Positions 1 to 5,913 are shown, counted from the first letter of the stretch. The stretch is 15,272 bases of DNA from an uncultured Bacilli bacterium (GCA_947598425.1 CANQFH010000016.1:1-15272), one strand, 5' to 3'. The notes: a model not told the origin generated them from the letters alone. Numbers and translations: made by a program.

Positions 1-53
1 CGACCTCCCGGTTTTCAAGACCGGTCCCTTCAACCAGACTTGGGTATTCCTCC
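1..53 (-). tRNA. tRNA-Ser (UGA), 3' part cut off by window edge
   Basis: On the minus strand the sequence starts GGAGGAATACCC at position 53, has a D-arm region, and then the anticodon stem-loop CCGGTCTTGAAAACCGG with loop CTTGAAA and anticodon TGA. The start of the long class II variable arm (GGGAGGTCG) is the last thing visible before the window begins. Discriminator, T-arm and acceptor 3' strand are outside. The anticodon and the long-variable-arm layout agree on serine. A promoter fits at 73-102. Confidence 0.93.
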
Positions 54-72
54 ACTTCCAAAGGACAAATTG

Positions 73-102
73 ATTATAACACACGATAAAATAATATGTC
101 AA
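73..102 (-). promoter_or_regulatory. Promoter of tRNA-Ser
   Basis: Read on the minus strand: -35 TTGACA (102-97), an 18-nt spacer, and -10 TATAAT (78-73). Transcription would begin near 66, about 13 nt upstream of the mature tRNA. Both boxes are perfect matches to the housekeeping sigma consensus. Confidence 0.8.
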
Positions 103-134
103 CAATATTATTTAAAAAAAATTGTTAAAAAGTA

Positions 135-163
135 TTGAAATTATTGAGAAAACAAGTTATAAT
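135..163 (+). promoter_or_regulatory. Promoter of tRNA-Leu
   Basis: -35 TTGAAA (135-140), a 17-nt spacer, and -10 TATAAT (158-163). The start would be near 170, giving a leader of about 27 nt. That leader is almost wholly the perfect hairpin GTCTTAA-GCAAA-TTAAGAC at 171-189. Confidence 0.75.
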
Positions 164-196
164 CATAATTGTCTTAAGCAAATTAAGACTGTGCCT

Positions 197-285
197 GCCC
201 AAGTGGCGGAATAGGTAGACGCACAGGACTTAAAATCCTGCGAGATTCAACCCTCGTGCCGGTTCAAGTCCGGCCTTGGGCACCA
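197..285 (+). tRNA. tRNA-Leu (UAA)
   Basis: Complete class II tRNA of 89 nt with encoded CCA. The acceptor stem GCCCAAG pairs with CTTGGGC, followed by discriminator A and CCA (283-285). The anticodon loop CTTAAAA gives anticodon TAA. A long variable arm follows (TGCGAGATTCAACCCTCG), and the T-arm is CCGGTTCAAGTCCGG. Anticodon and variable arm both indicate leucine. A terminator follows 13 nt later. Confidence 0.96.
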
Positions 286-298
286 ATATGAATTTATA

Positions 299-329
299 AG
301 TATCTTATTTATATAAGATGCTTTTTTTA
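299..329 (+). terminator. Rho-independent terminator after tRNA-Leu
   Basis: A 9-bp stem (AGTATCTTA with TAAGATGCT, one G-T pair) and a 6-nt loop, followed by a run of T (321-328). On the opposite strand the hairpin is not followed by a clean T-run, so it is a weak terminator for the minus-strand gene ending at 335. Confidence 0.75.
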
Positions 330-334
330 TATAA

Positions 335-640
335 TTATTTATCCTTATATATATTAATATTTTTCTTTATTTCATTTATCTCTTCATTAAGTGCATCAAC
401 CATCTTCTTTAACATTTTAATAGTTTCTTCATTCGAAGGCATTGATTGTTGTGAGTTATTATTGTTACTATTTAGAAGTTGCCCATAAGCTGCATTGGTA
501 CATAAATATTGGGATACAAGCATTAACCAGTTGCCTAAAGCATTTTGTTCATTAGGAGTCGAGTCATCAACTAATAAAAAACCAACCACTACAGCACTAA
601 GAGTAAATAATTGCGGAGGAATTTTTGGAAAGTTATGCAA
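335..640 (-). CDS. Conserved small membrane-associated protein of unknown function
   Basis: A 101-residue protein starting with TTG (640-638). The start is fixed by a full Shine-Dalgarno AAGGAGGT (655-648) 7 nt upstream. The N-terminal half has a proline-rich opening (FPKIPPQLF), one hydrophobic stretch (about 12-25, ending VDD) and a second amphipathic one (EQNALGNWLMLVSQYL, about 31-46). An Asn/Gln-rich linker (57-66) leads to a charged C-terminal segment (about 70-98, MLKKMVDALNEEINEIKKNI) that reads as a coiled coil. From memory the motif around EQNALGNWLMLV recurs in short uncharacterised proteins of gut Firmicutes, but no function is known to me. It is transcribed away from the repeat-protein gene at 791 and shares the 641-790 gap with it. 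Confidence 0.82.
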   Translation of the reverse strand: MHNFPKIPPQLFTLSAVVVGFLLVDDSTPNEQNALGNWLMLVSQYLCTNAAYGQLLNSNNNNSQQSMPSNEETIKMLKKMVDALNEEINEIKKNINIYKDK

Positions 641-726
641 ATAAAATACCTCCTTATTAAATAATATGTCTAAAAAACCAATTATTTATAATTTAGTGTC
701 AAGTATATTGTCGTATTGTTGTCATT

Positions 727-768
727 TGTCGAAAAATCGTTTACAAAGTCGAAAAGTTATAATATAAT
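727..768 (+). promoter_or_regulatory. Promoter of the repeat protein with Spo0A-box-like sites
   Basis: -35 TTTACA (740-745), 17-nt spacer, -10 TATAAT (763-768); the start would be near 775. TGTCGAA at 727-733 equals the core of the Spo0A box consensus, and AGTCGAA at 747-753 differs by one base. Both sit in the repeated octamer GTCGAAAA (728-735 and 748-755), exactly 20 bp apart and bracketing the -35. Further TGTC/TTGTC cores lie upstream (697, 709, 719). The promoter is direct sequence evidence; the regulator is an inference. Confidence 0.65.
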
Positions 769-780
769 TTTTTTAGATAA

Positions 781-786
781 AGGAAG
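781..786 (+). promoter_or_regulatory. Ribosome binding site deciding the start at 791
   Basis: AGGAAG lies 4 nt before ATG 791. The in-frame upstream ATG at 716 lies before the promoter and so would not be in the transcript, which makes 791 the working start. Confidence 0.7.
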
Positions 787-790
787 TTGG

Positions 791-1846
791 ATGACTAGTA
801 TGATAGCTAAATTCAAAGAAAAGTTATTAAAAAACAAGTTATATACTATAATAATAATGATATTTGCTATTTTAGTTTTATCATTTGGTATTAAACAGGC
901 TTATGCTTACTATTATACTAAACAATCTTTTCCTATCTTATCTGCTTTAGTTGGAGATTTTGATGTAGGTAAGGGAGATATAAATATTTTAATTTATAAA
1001 CAAGTAGATAAAACTAAAGAAGGAATATATACAAGAAGTTATGCAGTACCCGCTATGGGATATAAATTTGATTCAACTAAAACTGCTTGTACGGATGGTA
1101 ATAATCAAAAATTAGAATGTGCTTACAAACAAAATGGTGTTGAAGGAGTTGCTGAGGGTAGTAATGATTGTTCTTATACATATGATGAAAATAGCAGAAC
1201 ATTTACTCTTACTAGCAACCAAAAGACAACATGTAAATTTTATTTTACTCAAACAGTTACTAGTGATATAGATATCTACATAATGAAAGAAGACGAAAAT
1301 GGTGTAGATGGTACATGGAAACCAACTGATGGTGAAGGAGTAAATGAAGTTGAAAAAAACTATACAATGGTAGAGCATATTCCAGCTTATGGCTATAGAT
1401 ATGCTGGTTACAAATGTGAAAATGACAATACTAATAGTGAAGATAAAAGTATAACAGTTACTTATGATTCTGAAACAAGGAAATTTAAAGTTGAAACATC
1501 TAAGAAAACTAAATGTTATGCATACTTCAATAGTGAAGGTCCAGCTGATATAATTGCTCACGTATACATTAAGGACACTGATGTTAATAGTGAGAATGGT
1601 GAGAGTGAAGTTTATACACTTGTAGATACAATACCAGAAGGTAAAAAATATAAATTAGCATCTGGAACAGAAGGCGGAAATAATAAGAGTCAATGTTACA
1701 AACAAGGTCACCAAGAATCTAAATTAGATGGTGTCCAAGTAACTTACACTGAAGATGGTTATATAAGTATTAGCGATGTAACTGAACCAACTGAATGTGA
1801 TGTATATCTAGATGTTGATCCAAGTGAATCAGTACAAAGTCCATAA
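791..1846 (+). CDS. Secreted/membrane-anchored protein with three Cys-containing repeats
   Basis: A 351-residue protein. The frame is open from 716, but the promoter at 740-768 and the Shine-Dalgarno at 781-786 put the start at ATG 791. A basic N-terminus (AKFKEKLLKNK) precedes one hydrophobic segment (about 17-39, ending KQAYAYYYT) that may be a signal peptide or anchor. The rest is three tandem units of roughly 85-90 residues starting near 63 (DINILIYK), 159 (DIDIYIMK) and 253 (DIIAHVYIK). Each has a pattern close to Y-x(2)-V-x(2)-IP or VPAMGY, a middle Cys, VTYD-type and TKC-type strands, then an aromatic end (FYF, AYF, VYL). The units are acidic and beta-rich in appearance. I do not recognise the family; a surface adhesin or matrix protein is possible. 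Its terminator overlaps the stop codon, so it forms its own unit upstream of the secretion locus. Confidence 0.82.
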   Translation: MTSMIAKFKEKLLKNKLYTIIIMIFAILVLSFGIKQAYAYYYTKQSFPILSALVGDFDVGKGDINILIYKQVDKTKEGIYTRSYAVPAMGYKFDSTKTACTDGNNQKLECAYKQNGVEGVAEGSNDCSYTYDENSRTFTLTSNQKTTCKFYFTQTVTSDIDIYIMKEDENGVDGTWKPTDGEGVNEVEKNYTMVEHIPAYGYRYAGYKCENDNTNSEDKSITVTYDSETRKFKVETSKKTKCYAYFNSEGPADIIAHVYIKDTDVNSENGESEVYTLVDTIPEGKKYKLASGTEGGNNKSQCYKQGHQESKLDGVQVTYTEDGYISISDVTEPTECDVYLDVDPSESVQSP

Positions 1847-1860
1847 CGGACTTTTTCTTT
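1836..1860 (+). terminator. Terminator overlapping the stop of the repeat protein
   Basis: Stem AAAGTCC (1836-1842) with GGACTTT (1848-1854), loop ATAAC, followed by a T-rich tail. The TAA stop (1844-1846) lies inside the loop, so the last codons form part of the hairpin. Confidence 0.75.
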
Positions 1861-1872
1861 TCCAAAAAAAAG

Positions 1873-2051
1873 TTAATAAAAAAGGATGAAGCTGCATTTG
1901 AAGCTCATGTTCGCGCTGAAGAAAAAAGAGCAAATCAAATAATGCTAAAGGTATGTTAAAAAAGTATTATCCAATATCAGATATTCAAGAAATAACAGAA
2001 CTTTCAGTAGTGCAAATTAATAAATTACAAAAAAAGATTATAAATACTTAA
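1873..2051 (+). pseudogene. C-terminal remnant, possibly of an Rpn/PD-(D/E)XK nuclease-transposase
   Basis: Two adjoining frames together read as the end of a protein: first LIKKDEAAFEAHVRAEEKRANQI, then, after a shift near 1940-1945, AKGMLKKYYPISDIQEITEL continuing SVVQINKLQKKIINT and a stop at 2049-2051. A charged helix followed by a motif like KGMLKKxxxISDIxEITxLSxxQI is typical of the tail of Rpn-type recombination-promoting nucleases annotated as transposases. There is no start codon with a ribosome site and no catalytic domain. I read it as a decayed fragment; the family assignment is from memory and tentative. Confidence 0.45.
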
Positions 2052-2095
2052 TATATATTTTTTTACATTGATAGTATAGTAAGACCTTAAAAATT

Positions 2096-2119
2096 AAAAA
2101 TAGCAATTGCTATTTTTTT
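2096..2119 (+). terminator. Palindromic terminator upstream of the pilin-like operon
   Basis: A perfect palindrome, AAAAATAGC-AATT-GCTATTTTT, followed by more T. It works in either direction on paper and would insulate the next operon. Its 3' arm contains the -35 box of the next promoter. Confidence 0.65.
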
Positions 2120-2135
2120 AATTATTGGTTATAAT
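2107..2135 (+). promoter_or_regulatory. Promoter of the pilin-like/TadZ-like operon
   Basis: -35 TTGCTA (2107-2112), 17-nt spacer, -10 TATAAT (2130-2135). The start would be about 2142, followed by the Shine-Dalgarno AAGGAGG at 2154-2160. The -35 lies inside the terminator stem at 2096-2119. Confidence 0.65.
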
Positions 2136-2153
2136 AGAAATGTATATAATAAT

Positions 2154-2160
2154 AAGGAGG
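2154..2160 (+). promoter_or_regulatory. Ribosome binding site deciding the TTG start at 2170
   Basis: AAGGAGG sits 9 nt upstream of TTG 2170. The in-frame ATG at 2125 overlaps the -10 region, so it cannot be the start of this transcript. The TTG start also gives an N-terminus (MKEATGELN) that matches the next gene (MKENVGELN). Confidence 0.8.
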
Positions 2161-2169
2161 AGATTAATT

Positions 2170-2424
2170 TTGAAAGAAGCGACAGGTGAATTAAATATGA
2201 CAGTTGTTACAGTTGTTGCAATAGCAGCATTAGTAGCATTCTTTTATTTAGTAATTTGGCCAGTAGTTCAAGTTCAAATGACTTTAACAACAGCTTGTAG
2301 TGCAGCTGGAGGTGGTACAACTACTCAAACTTTATCAGATAACAGTACAGTAGTTTGTGATGCAGGACAATGTACATATACTCCATCTGGTGGTGGTACT
2401 GCAACTACTAAACAATGTAGTTAA
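2170..2424 (+). CDS. Small pilin-like membrane protein, Cys-containing
   Basis: An 84-residue protein with a TTG start. The sequence opens MKEATGELN, followed by one long hydrophobic helix (about 11-31, ending YLVIWP). A Gly/Thr/Ser-rich exposed tail follows with four cysteines (43, 63, 68, 83). Size, single N-terminal helix and low-complexity tail resemble small pilin or pseudopilin subunits such as Flp, but the usual prepilin peptidase motif with Glu at +5 is not seen after G6. It is the first gene of a unit reaching at least 4673, and its N-terminal 30 residues are paralogous to the next gene. Role as a structural or accessory pilus subunit is inferred from context. Confidence 0.8.
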   Translation: MKEATGELNMTVVTVVAIAALVAFFYLVIWPVVQVQMTLTTACSAAGGGTTTQTLSDNSTVVCDAGQCTYTPSGGGTATTKQCS

Positions 2425-2430
2425 TAGAAT

Positions 2431-2664
2431 ATGAAAGAAAATGTAGGCGAATTAAACGCTACCGTAGTTGTAATGTTGGCTATTGGGGTATTAATGGCCT
2501 TTTTTTACTATACGTTATGGCCACTAATTAAGCAAAACTTTCATGCTACTAGTCAGTGTGATAAAGCAATATGTGAAGTCTGTCCTACTAATGATTGTGA
2601 ATATGTAGAATGTCATGAAAGAAACAATGAAAATAATACTTTTCAATGCATATATAAAGGTTAG
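2431..2664 (+). CDS. Small pilin-like membrane protein, six Cys in the tail
   Basis: A 77-residue paralogue of the preceding gene. MKENVGELNATVV and the helix ending FFYYTLWP align residue for residue with the upstream protein. The exposed tail holds six cysteines (43, 48, 51, 56, 61, 73) within about 31 residues, enough for three disulfides. The start lies 6 nt after the previous stop and has no clear Shine-Dalgarno (GTTAATAGAAT), which suggests translation coupled to the upstream gene. Function is inferred as a minor pilin-like component. Confidence 0.78.
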   Translation: MKENVGELNATVVVMLAIGVLMAFFYYTLWPLIKQNFHATSQCDKAICEVCPTNDCEYVECHERNNENNTFQCIYKG

Positions 2665-2675
2665 GAAGTGAGATA

Positions 2676-3191
2676 ATGAAAGAGGCTTTAGGTGGAATAT
2701 CCTTATTTCAAATAGTAATAATATTTATATTACTTTTTACTGCTGTTATGTGTTTAACCCTTAATCATGCTAAAGCCTTTGGAGTTAAAGATGAAATAAT
2801 CAATATAATTGAAACTGATTCGCTAGAATCTAGTAATTCAGTAAGCAGTCATATTGATTCTCGAACTTCCCAATCTATTGCTGATTTATTAGGAGATGCA
2901 GGATATAGAATTACTGGTAGATGTCCCAATAATGATTGGGTAGGTTATGATCGTAATGGTAATGTTACAAGTAATAACAATGCAGCTTTTTGCATTAAAT
3001 CTACTGATGTAGCTGAAGCTTATTATGATGATGCTAGTAGTAGATGTCGTTCTAATTGTACATCTATAGCGGGAGATTATCCGGATATGTATTATTATGA
3101 AGTAGTGTTATTTTATCAATTAGATATTCCAATTATTGGGGGAGTGTTTAATTTTAGAATATATGGCTCAACCAAAGTTTTATTTGGATAG
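2676..3191 (+). CDS. TadE-like exported membrane protein (paralogue 1)
   Basis: A 171-residue protein with an AGGAAGTGAG ribosome site. It has a single N-terminal membrane helix (about 8-29), then an AFGVKDEIINIIE motif, a helix with GYRITGRC (77-83), more cysteines (106, 124, 128) and a beta-rich end YYEVVLFYQLDIPIIGGVFNFRIYG. The layout of an N-terminal helix, exposed domain and terminal hydrophobic strands ending in a G-x-TK motif fits TadE-type pseudopilins. The next gene has the same architecture and matching motifs. The opening MKEALG also resembles the two smaller proteins upstream. The TadE assignment rests on architecture, not on a search. Confidence 0.78.
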   Translation: MKEALGGISLFQIVIIFILLFTAVMCLTLNHAKAFGVKDEIINIIETDSLESSNSVSSHIDSRTSQSIADLLGDAGYRITGRCPNNDWVGYDRNGNVTSNNNAAFCIKSTDVAEAYYDDASSRCRSNCTSIAGDYPDMYYYEVVLFYQLDIPIIGGVFNFRIYGSTKVLFG

Positions 3192-3199
3192 GTGATTAA

Positions 3200-3688
3200 A
3201 TGAAACAAGCAACAACAACATCGACAATGTTTAAAGCTATATTAGCATTTACTATATTATTTGCAGCTTTTTTAGCTATAGCCATAGTATATAATAAAGC
3301 CTATAAGATGAAGAATGAAATTATATCAATTGCAGAAAAATATGAAGGATTTAATCCCACTGCAGTTAGAATAGTTAATAATTATTTAAAGAATAATGGT
3401 TATAGAACTACAGGTAATTGTGGTGCCGATGAATACGGAATGCGTAGTTTAGATGATAGTAGATTTGAAGTAGCTACTCCAGGACAAAGATATTATTATT
3501 GTGCAAGTTATACTTGTGCCACAAGAGGATGCTCAATTACTAGTGAAGAAAGTAATGGAAATAAAATATATTATAATGTTAAAATATTTTTTAAATTTAA
3601 TTTACCATACTTAGGAGAATTATTTACATTTGATGTTACTGGAGAAACTAAAGGCATTATATTATATAGCGAAATGCAAAAATTATAA
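3200..3688 (+). CDS. TadE-like exported membrane protein (paralogue 2)
   Basis: A 162-residue protein starting 8 nt after the previous stop, with a GGTGAT-type ribosome site. It has an N-terminal helix (about 11-31), then AYKMKNEIISIAEKYEG, NYLKNNGYRTTGNC (61-74) and cysteines at 101, 106 and 111. The end, YYNVKIFFKFNLPYLGELFTF followed by a G-x-TKG motif, aligns with the preceding gene throughout. The two are clear diverged duplicates and probably occupy related positions in a pilus or pseudopilus tip. No catalytic motif is visible. Confidence 0.78.
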   Translation: MKQATTTSTMFKAILAFTILFAAFLAIAIVYNKAYKMKNEIISIAEKYEGFNPTAVRIVNNYLKNNGYRTTGNCGADEYGMRSLDDSRFEVATPGQRYYYCASYTCATRGCSITSEESNGNKIYYNVKIFFKFNLPYLGELFTFDVTGETKGIILYSEMQKL

Positions 3689-3701
3689 GGGGATGATTTA
3701 G

Positions 3702-4673
3702 ATGAATGTAATTGTAGCCAATAAATATCAAACATTATTAGGAACATTAAATATTGATGTTATACCAGGTAAGAGTATTAATGGAGTATTTACTGTTCAA
3801 GATTTAGTTAATCAATTTAGAAATTGTTTTTATAACAAATTAATTATAGATATAACTGCTATTAACAATTATGAAAATATTAATGTTATGAGAGAATTAT
3901 CAATTAATTTTGAAATGGATAAAGTAATATTATTATTAGATGATTCTCCAAAAGTTAATTCAGCTGAGTATGTCTCTCAGTTAGTTTCTGTTGGAATATA
4001 CAATTTTACTAGAAATGTTGAATCTATTCCTTTTCTAATCCAAAACCCTAATTCTTATAAAGATGTCGCTAGTTATCAAAATTTTAATGCTAATAATAAT
4101 CAAAGTGCTTTTAGTTTTAGAAATAATAATAATGTTAATAATAATTATGCATTAGAAAAAAGAATAATAGGGTTTAAGAATGTTACAGAACATGCTGGAG
4201 CTACGACACTTATTTATATGTTAAAGAAACAATTACAAAGATATTATAAAGTTAAAGCTATTGAGATTAATAATAATGATTTTGAATATTTTAATGATAA
4301 ATCTTTAGAATCAGCAGATTTTATGAATGCCGCTTTTAAAATCTCCAGTTTTAGTGATATGGAAGTTATTTTAATCGATTTAAATGATGGTCCTGAAAGT
4401 ATTTGTACTGAAGTAATATATTTAATTGAACCAGGAATAATTAAATTAAATAAATTAATTAGAAATGATCGCAAAGTATTTGATAAATTAAATAATAAGA
4501 AAATAGTTTTAAATAAAAGTGTTTTAAGTGCTCATGATGTAGATGATTTTGAGTATGAAAGTGGTAGTAGAGTATTTTTTAATATACCATGTTTAGATGA
4601 AAAGTTAGATAATAATAAAAGTATTAATGATTTTTTAATAGCATTAGGTTTTTCAAGATTGAACGATGAATAG
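3702..4673 (+). CDS. TadZ/CpaE-like protein with degenerate P-loop
   Basis: A 323-residue cytoplasmic protein with a strong AAGGGGATG ribosome site. The N-terminal 110 residues look like an atypical receiver fold (alternating strands such as KLIIDITAI and KVILLLDDSPK, then GIYNFTRN). An Asn-rich linker (about 124-150) follows. The C-terminal half begins IIGFKNVTEHAGATTLIYML (155-174), which sits where a deviant Walker A (KGGxGKTT) belongs, but the Lys before TT is Ala (A167), as in CpaE/TadZ proteins. A Walker B-like strand, VILIDLNDGP, has Asp at 226. TadZ proteins place Tad pilus machinery at a cell site. The gene closes the pilin-like unit and links it to the T4SS genes. Assignment is moderate. 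Confidence 0.7.
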   Translation: MNVIVANKYQTLLGTLNIDVIPGKSINGVFTVQDLVNQFRNCFYNKLIIDITAINNYENINVMRELSINFEMDKVILLLDDSPKVNSAEYVSQLVSVGIYNFTRNVESIPFLIQNPNSYKDVASYQNFNANNNQSAFSFRNNNNVNNNYALEKRIIGFKNVTEHAGATTLIYMLKKQLQRYYKVKAIEINNNDFEYFNDKSLESADFMNAAFKISSFSDMEVILIDLNDGPESICTEVIYLIEPGIIKLNKLIRNDRKVFDKLNNKKIVLNKSVLSAHDVDDFEYESGSRVFFNIPCLDEKLDNNKSINDFLIALGFSRLNDE

Positions 4674-4693
4674 TAAAATAGTAGTTAATTATC

Positions 4694-4722
4694 TTGACAT
4701 CTAGTGATTAATTAGATAAAAT
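4694..4722 (+). promoter_or_regulatory. Strong promoter of the VirB2-like subunit
   Basis: -35 TTGACA (perfect, 4694-4699), 17-nt spacer, -10 TAAAAT (4717-4722); the start would be about 4729. It is followed by a purine-rich ribosome site (AAGGAAAGAAGG, 4730-4741) 9 nt before ATG 4751. Among the mRNA promoters visible here, this has the best -35/-10 pair. Confidence 0.78.
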
Positions 4723-4750
4723 TTATTTAAAGGAAAGAAGGTATTTATAA

Positions 4751-5110
4751 ATGTTAGTAGGAGCTGTTGAATTTTGTAGAAATACTGCAAATATATGGCA
4801 AGTATTAGGTTATGTAGTATTAATTATTAAAATTGTTATTCCTTTAATTTTAATTATATTAGGTATGGTTGATTTAGGAAAAGCTGTAATAGCTAGTGAT
4901 GATAAAGCCATAAGTAAATCTGTTGGATCATTAGTTAGAAGATTTATTGCAGCAGTAGTTATTTTCTTTATTCCAACAATTGTAAGTGCTTTATTTAATG
5001 CTTTATCTATTATGAGTGCTGATGAAAGAGCCGATTATAATATTTGTGTTCAATGTGTAACTAATGTTAATTCATGCAGTACTGATGGTGTAGTTGGAAA
5101 TTTAACTTAG
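4751..5110 (+). CDS. VirB2/TrbC-like pilin subunit (putative major subunit)
   Basis: A 119-residue protein with no cleavable signal. It has two membrane helices (about 18-40 and 66-85) joined by a charged loop (DLGKAVIASDDKAISKS, then LVRR) that by the positive-inside rule faces the cytoplasm, leaving both ends outside. This hairpin is the VirB2/TrbC topology, and small pilin-like proteins of mollicute ICEs (Mbov_0395 family) look similar. Cys9 lies before the first helix and C99, C102 and C109 follow the second, in a CxxCV-x(5)-SC pattern. Two paralogous domains follow in the next two genes. A private promoter and terminator suggest high, separate expression, as for a major pilin. No start further upstream is supported. 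Confidence 0.8.
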   Translation: MLVGAVEFCRNTANIWQVLGYVVLIIKIVIPLILIILGMVDLGKAVIASDDKAISKSVGSLVRRFIAAVVIFFIPTIVSALFNALSIMSADERADYNICVQCVTNVNSCSTDGVVGNLT

Positions 5111-5126
5111 AATTAAATTAAATATT

Positions 5127-5152
5127 AAAAAATCACTTTAAGTGATTTTTTT
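5127..5152 (+). terminator. Terminator after the VirB2-like subunit
   Basis: AAAAAATCACTT followed by TAAGTGATTTTTTT forms a near-perfect palindromic hairpin with a T-run, 17 nt after the stop. It isolates the VirB2-like gene from the operon that follows. Confidence 0.8.
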
Positions 5153-5188
5153 ATGCTTTTATTTATTCTTTTAATTTTAATTAATATA

Positions 5189-5197
5189 TGCTATAAT
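5189..5197 (+). promoter_or_regulatory. Extended -10 promoter of the T4SS operon
   Basis: TGCTATAAT is a TGN extended -10 with a consensus TATAAT (5192-5197). The expected -35 site (5169-5174, TTTTAA) is weak, which is usual for extended -10 promoters. The Shine-Dalgarno AAGAGGG (5204-5210) follows, 7 nt before ATG 5218. Confidence 0.65.
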
Positions 5198-5217
5198 CTT
5201 TTCAAGAGGGATTTAAT

Positions 5218-5889
5218 ATGGCTAAAAATATAAAAAGGACTTTAATGTTAATAGTATTAATTATTTCATTTATATTTTTAAGTAATAATGTTCATGCTGC
5301 TAGTTGTATGAGTGGTTTTACATTAAATGGTAGTAATACTTGTGTTCATATTACTGATCCTGAAAGTAATGGCTATTGTCCAACAATTACCACACCAGGT
5401 GGACAAATTGTAACTGCTTCAAGTCCTAATGAAAATGGTAAATGTGTTTTAATTTATCATTTAGATAACGAAGAAAATAATCTAGGTGGTAGTAGTTCTA
5501 ACCAAAGTAATAATAGTGGTGAAATTAGATTAGATTATAGTTCTATTTGTTCAACTACTAATATGGGTATTAGAAGAGCTTTTAAAGCTATTGGATATGT
5601 TGTAGCCATTGCTAAATGGATTGTTCCATTAATTATTATAGTACTAGGAATGATTGATTTTGGTAAGGTTGTAATATCTGATGATGATAAAGCAATGGGA
5701 AAAGCAACGGGAGCTTTAATAAGAAGATTTATTGCCGCTATTGTTGTTTTTGTGGCTCCAACGGTTATTTTGTCAATAGTTAATATTATTCCTGTTATGC
5801 AAGGAATTACGAATGAAAATAATGCAAATTTTGGAGCATGTACTAAGTGTGTATTAGATCCATTTAATTCATGTGCTACTAGAAGTTAA
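5218..5889 (+). CDS. VirB2-like pilin paralogue with signal peptide and Cys-rich ectodomain
   Basis: A 223-residue protein. A signal peptide (about 1-27: KR near the start, hydrophobic core, SNNVHA then ASC) is followed by an 80-residue exposed segment with cysteines at 30, 42, 54 and 76 and a Ser/Asn-rich stretch. The C-terminal 115 residues repeat the VirB2-like domain of the previous gene: Cys111, helix, GMIDFGKVVISDDDKA and LIRR loop, second helix, then ACTKCV-x(5)-SC (C208, C211, C219). The paralogy is plain by eye. It may be a minor or tip form of the pilin, or a scaffold carrying an adhesive domain. It starts an operon that runs without a visible terminator to 11469. Confidence 0.8.
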   Translation: MAKNIKRTLMLIVLIISFIFLSNNVHAASCMSGFTLNGSNTCVHITDPESNGYCPTITTPGGQIVTASSPNENGKCVLIYHLDNEENNLGGSSSNQSNNSGEIRLDYSSICSTTNMGIRRAFKAIGYVVAIAKWIVPLIIIVLGMIDFGKVVISDDDKAMGKATGALIRRFIAAIVVFVAPTVILSIVNIIPVMQGITNENNANFGACTKCVLDPFNSCATRS

Positions 5890-5913
5890 TAAATGATAGA
5901 AAGAGTTGTTGAT

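Noticed and set aside
1..285. ICE attachment site at the tRNA genes
   Set aside because: No second copy of a tRNA 3' end is seen elsewhere in the window and no integrase is present, so an att site cannot be supported.
697..702. Minus-strand TTGACA as -35 for the gene at 640
   Set aside because: No acceptable -10 is found 16-18 nt downstream on that strand; the gene's promoter stays undefined.
1112..1561. Minus-strand open frame of about 149 codons
   Set aside because: It lies wholly inside the repeat-protein gene, has no ribosome site, and its Ile/Phe-rich product is the expected antisense shadow.
4244..4474. Minus-strand open frame inside the TadZ-like gene
   Set aside because: Antisense shadow without translation signals.
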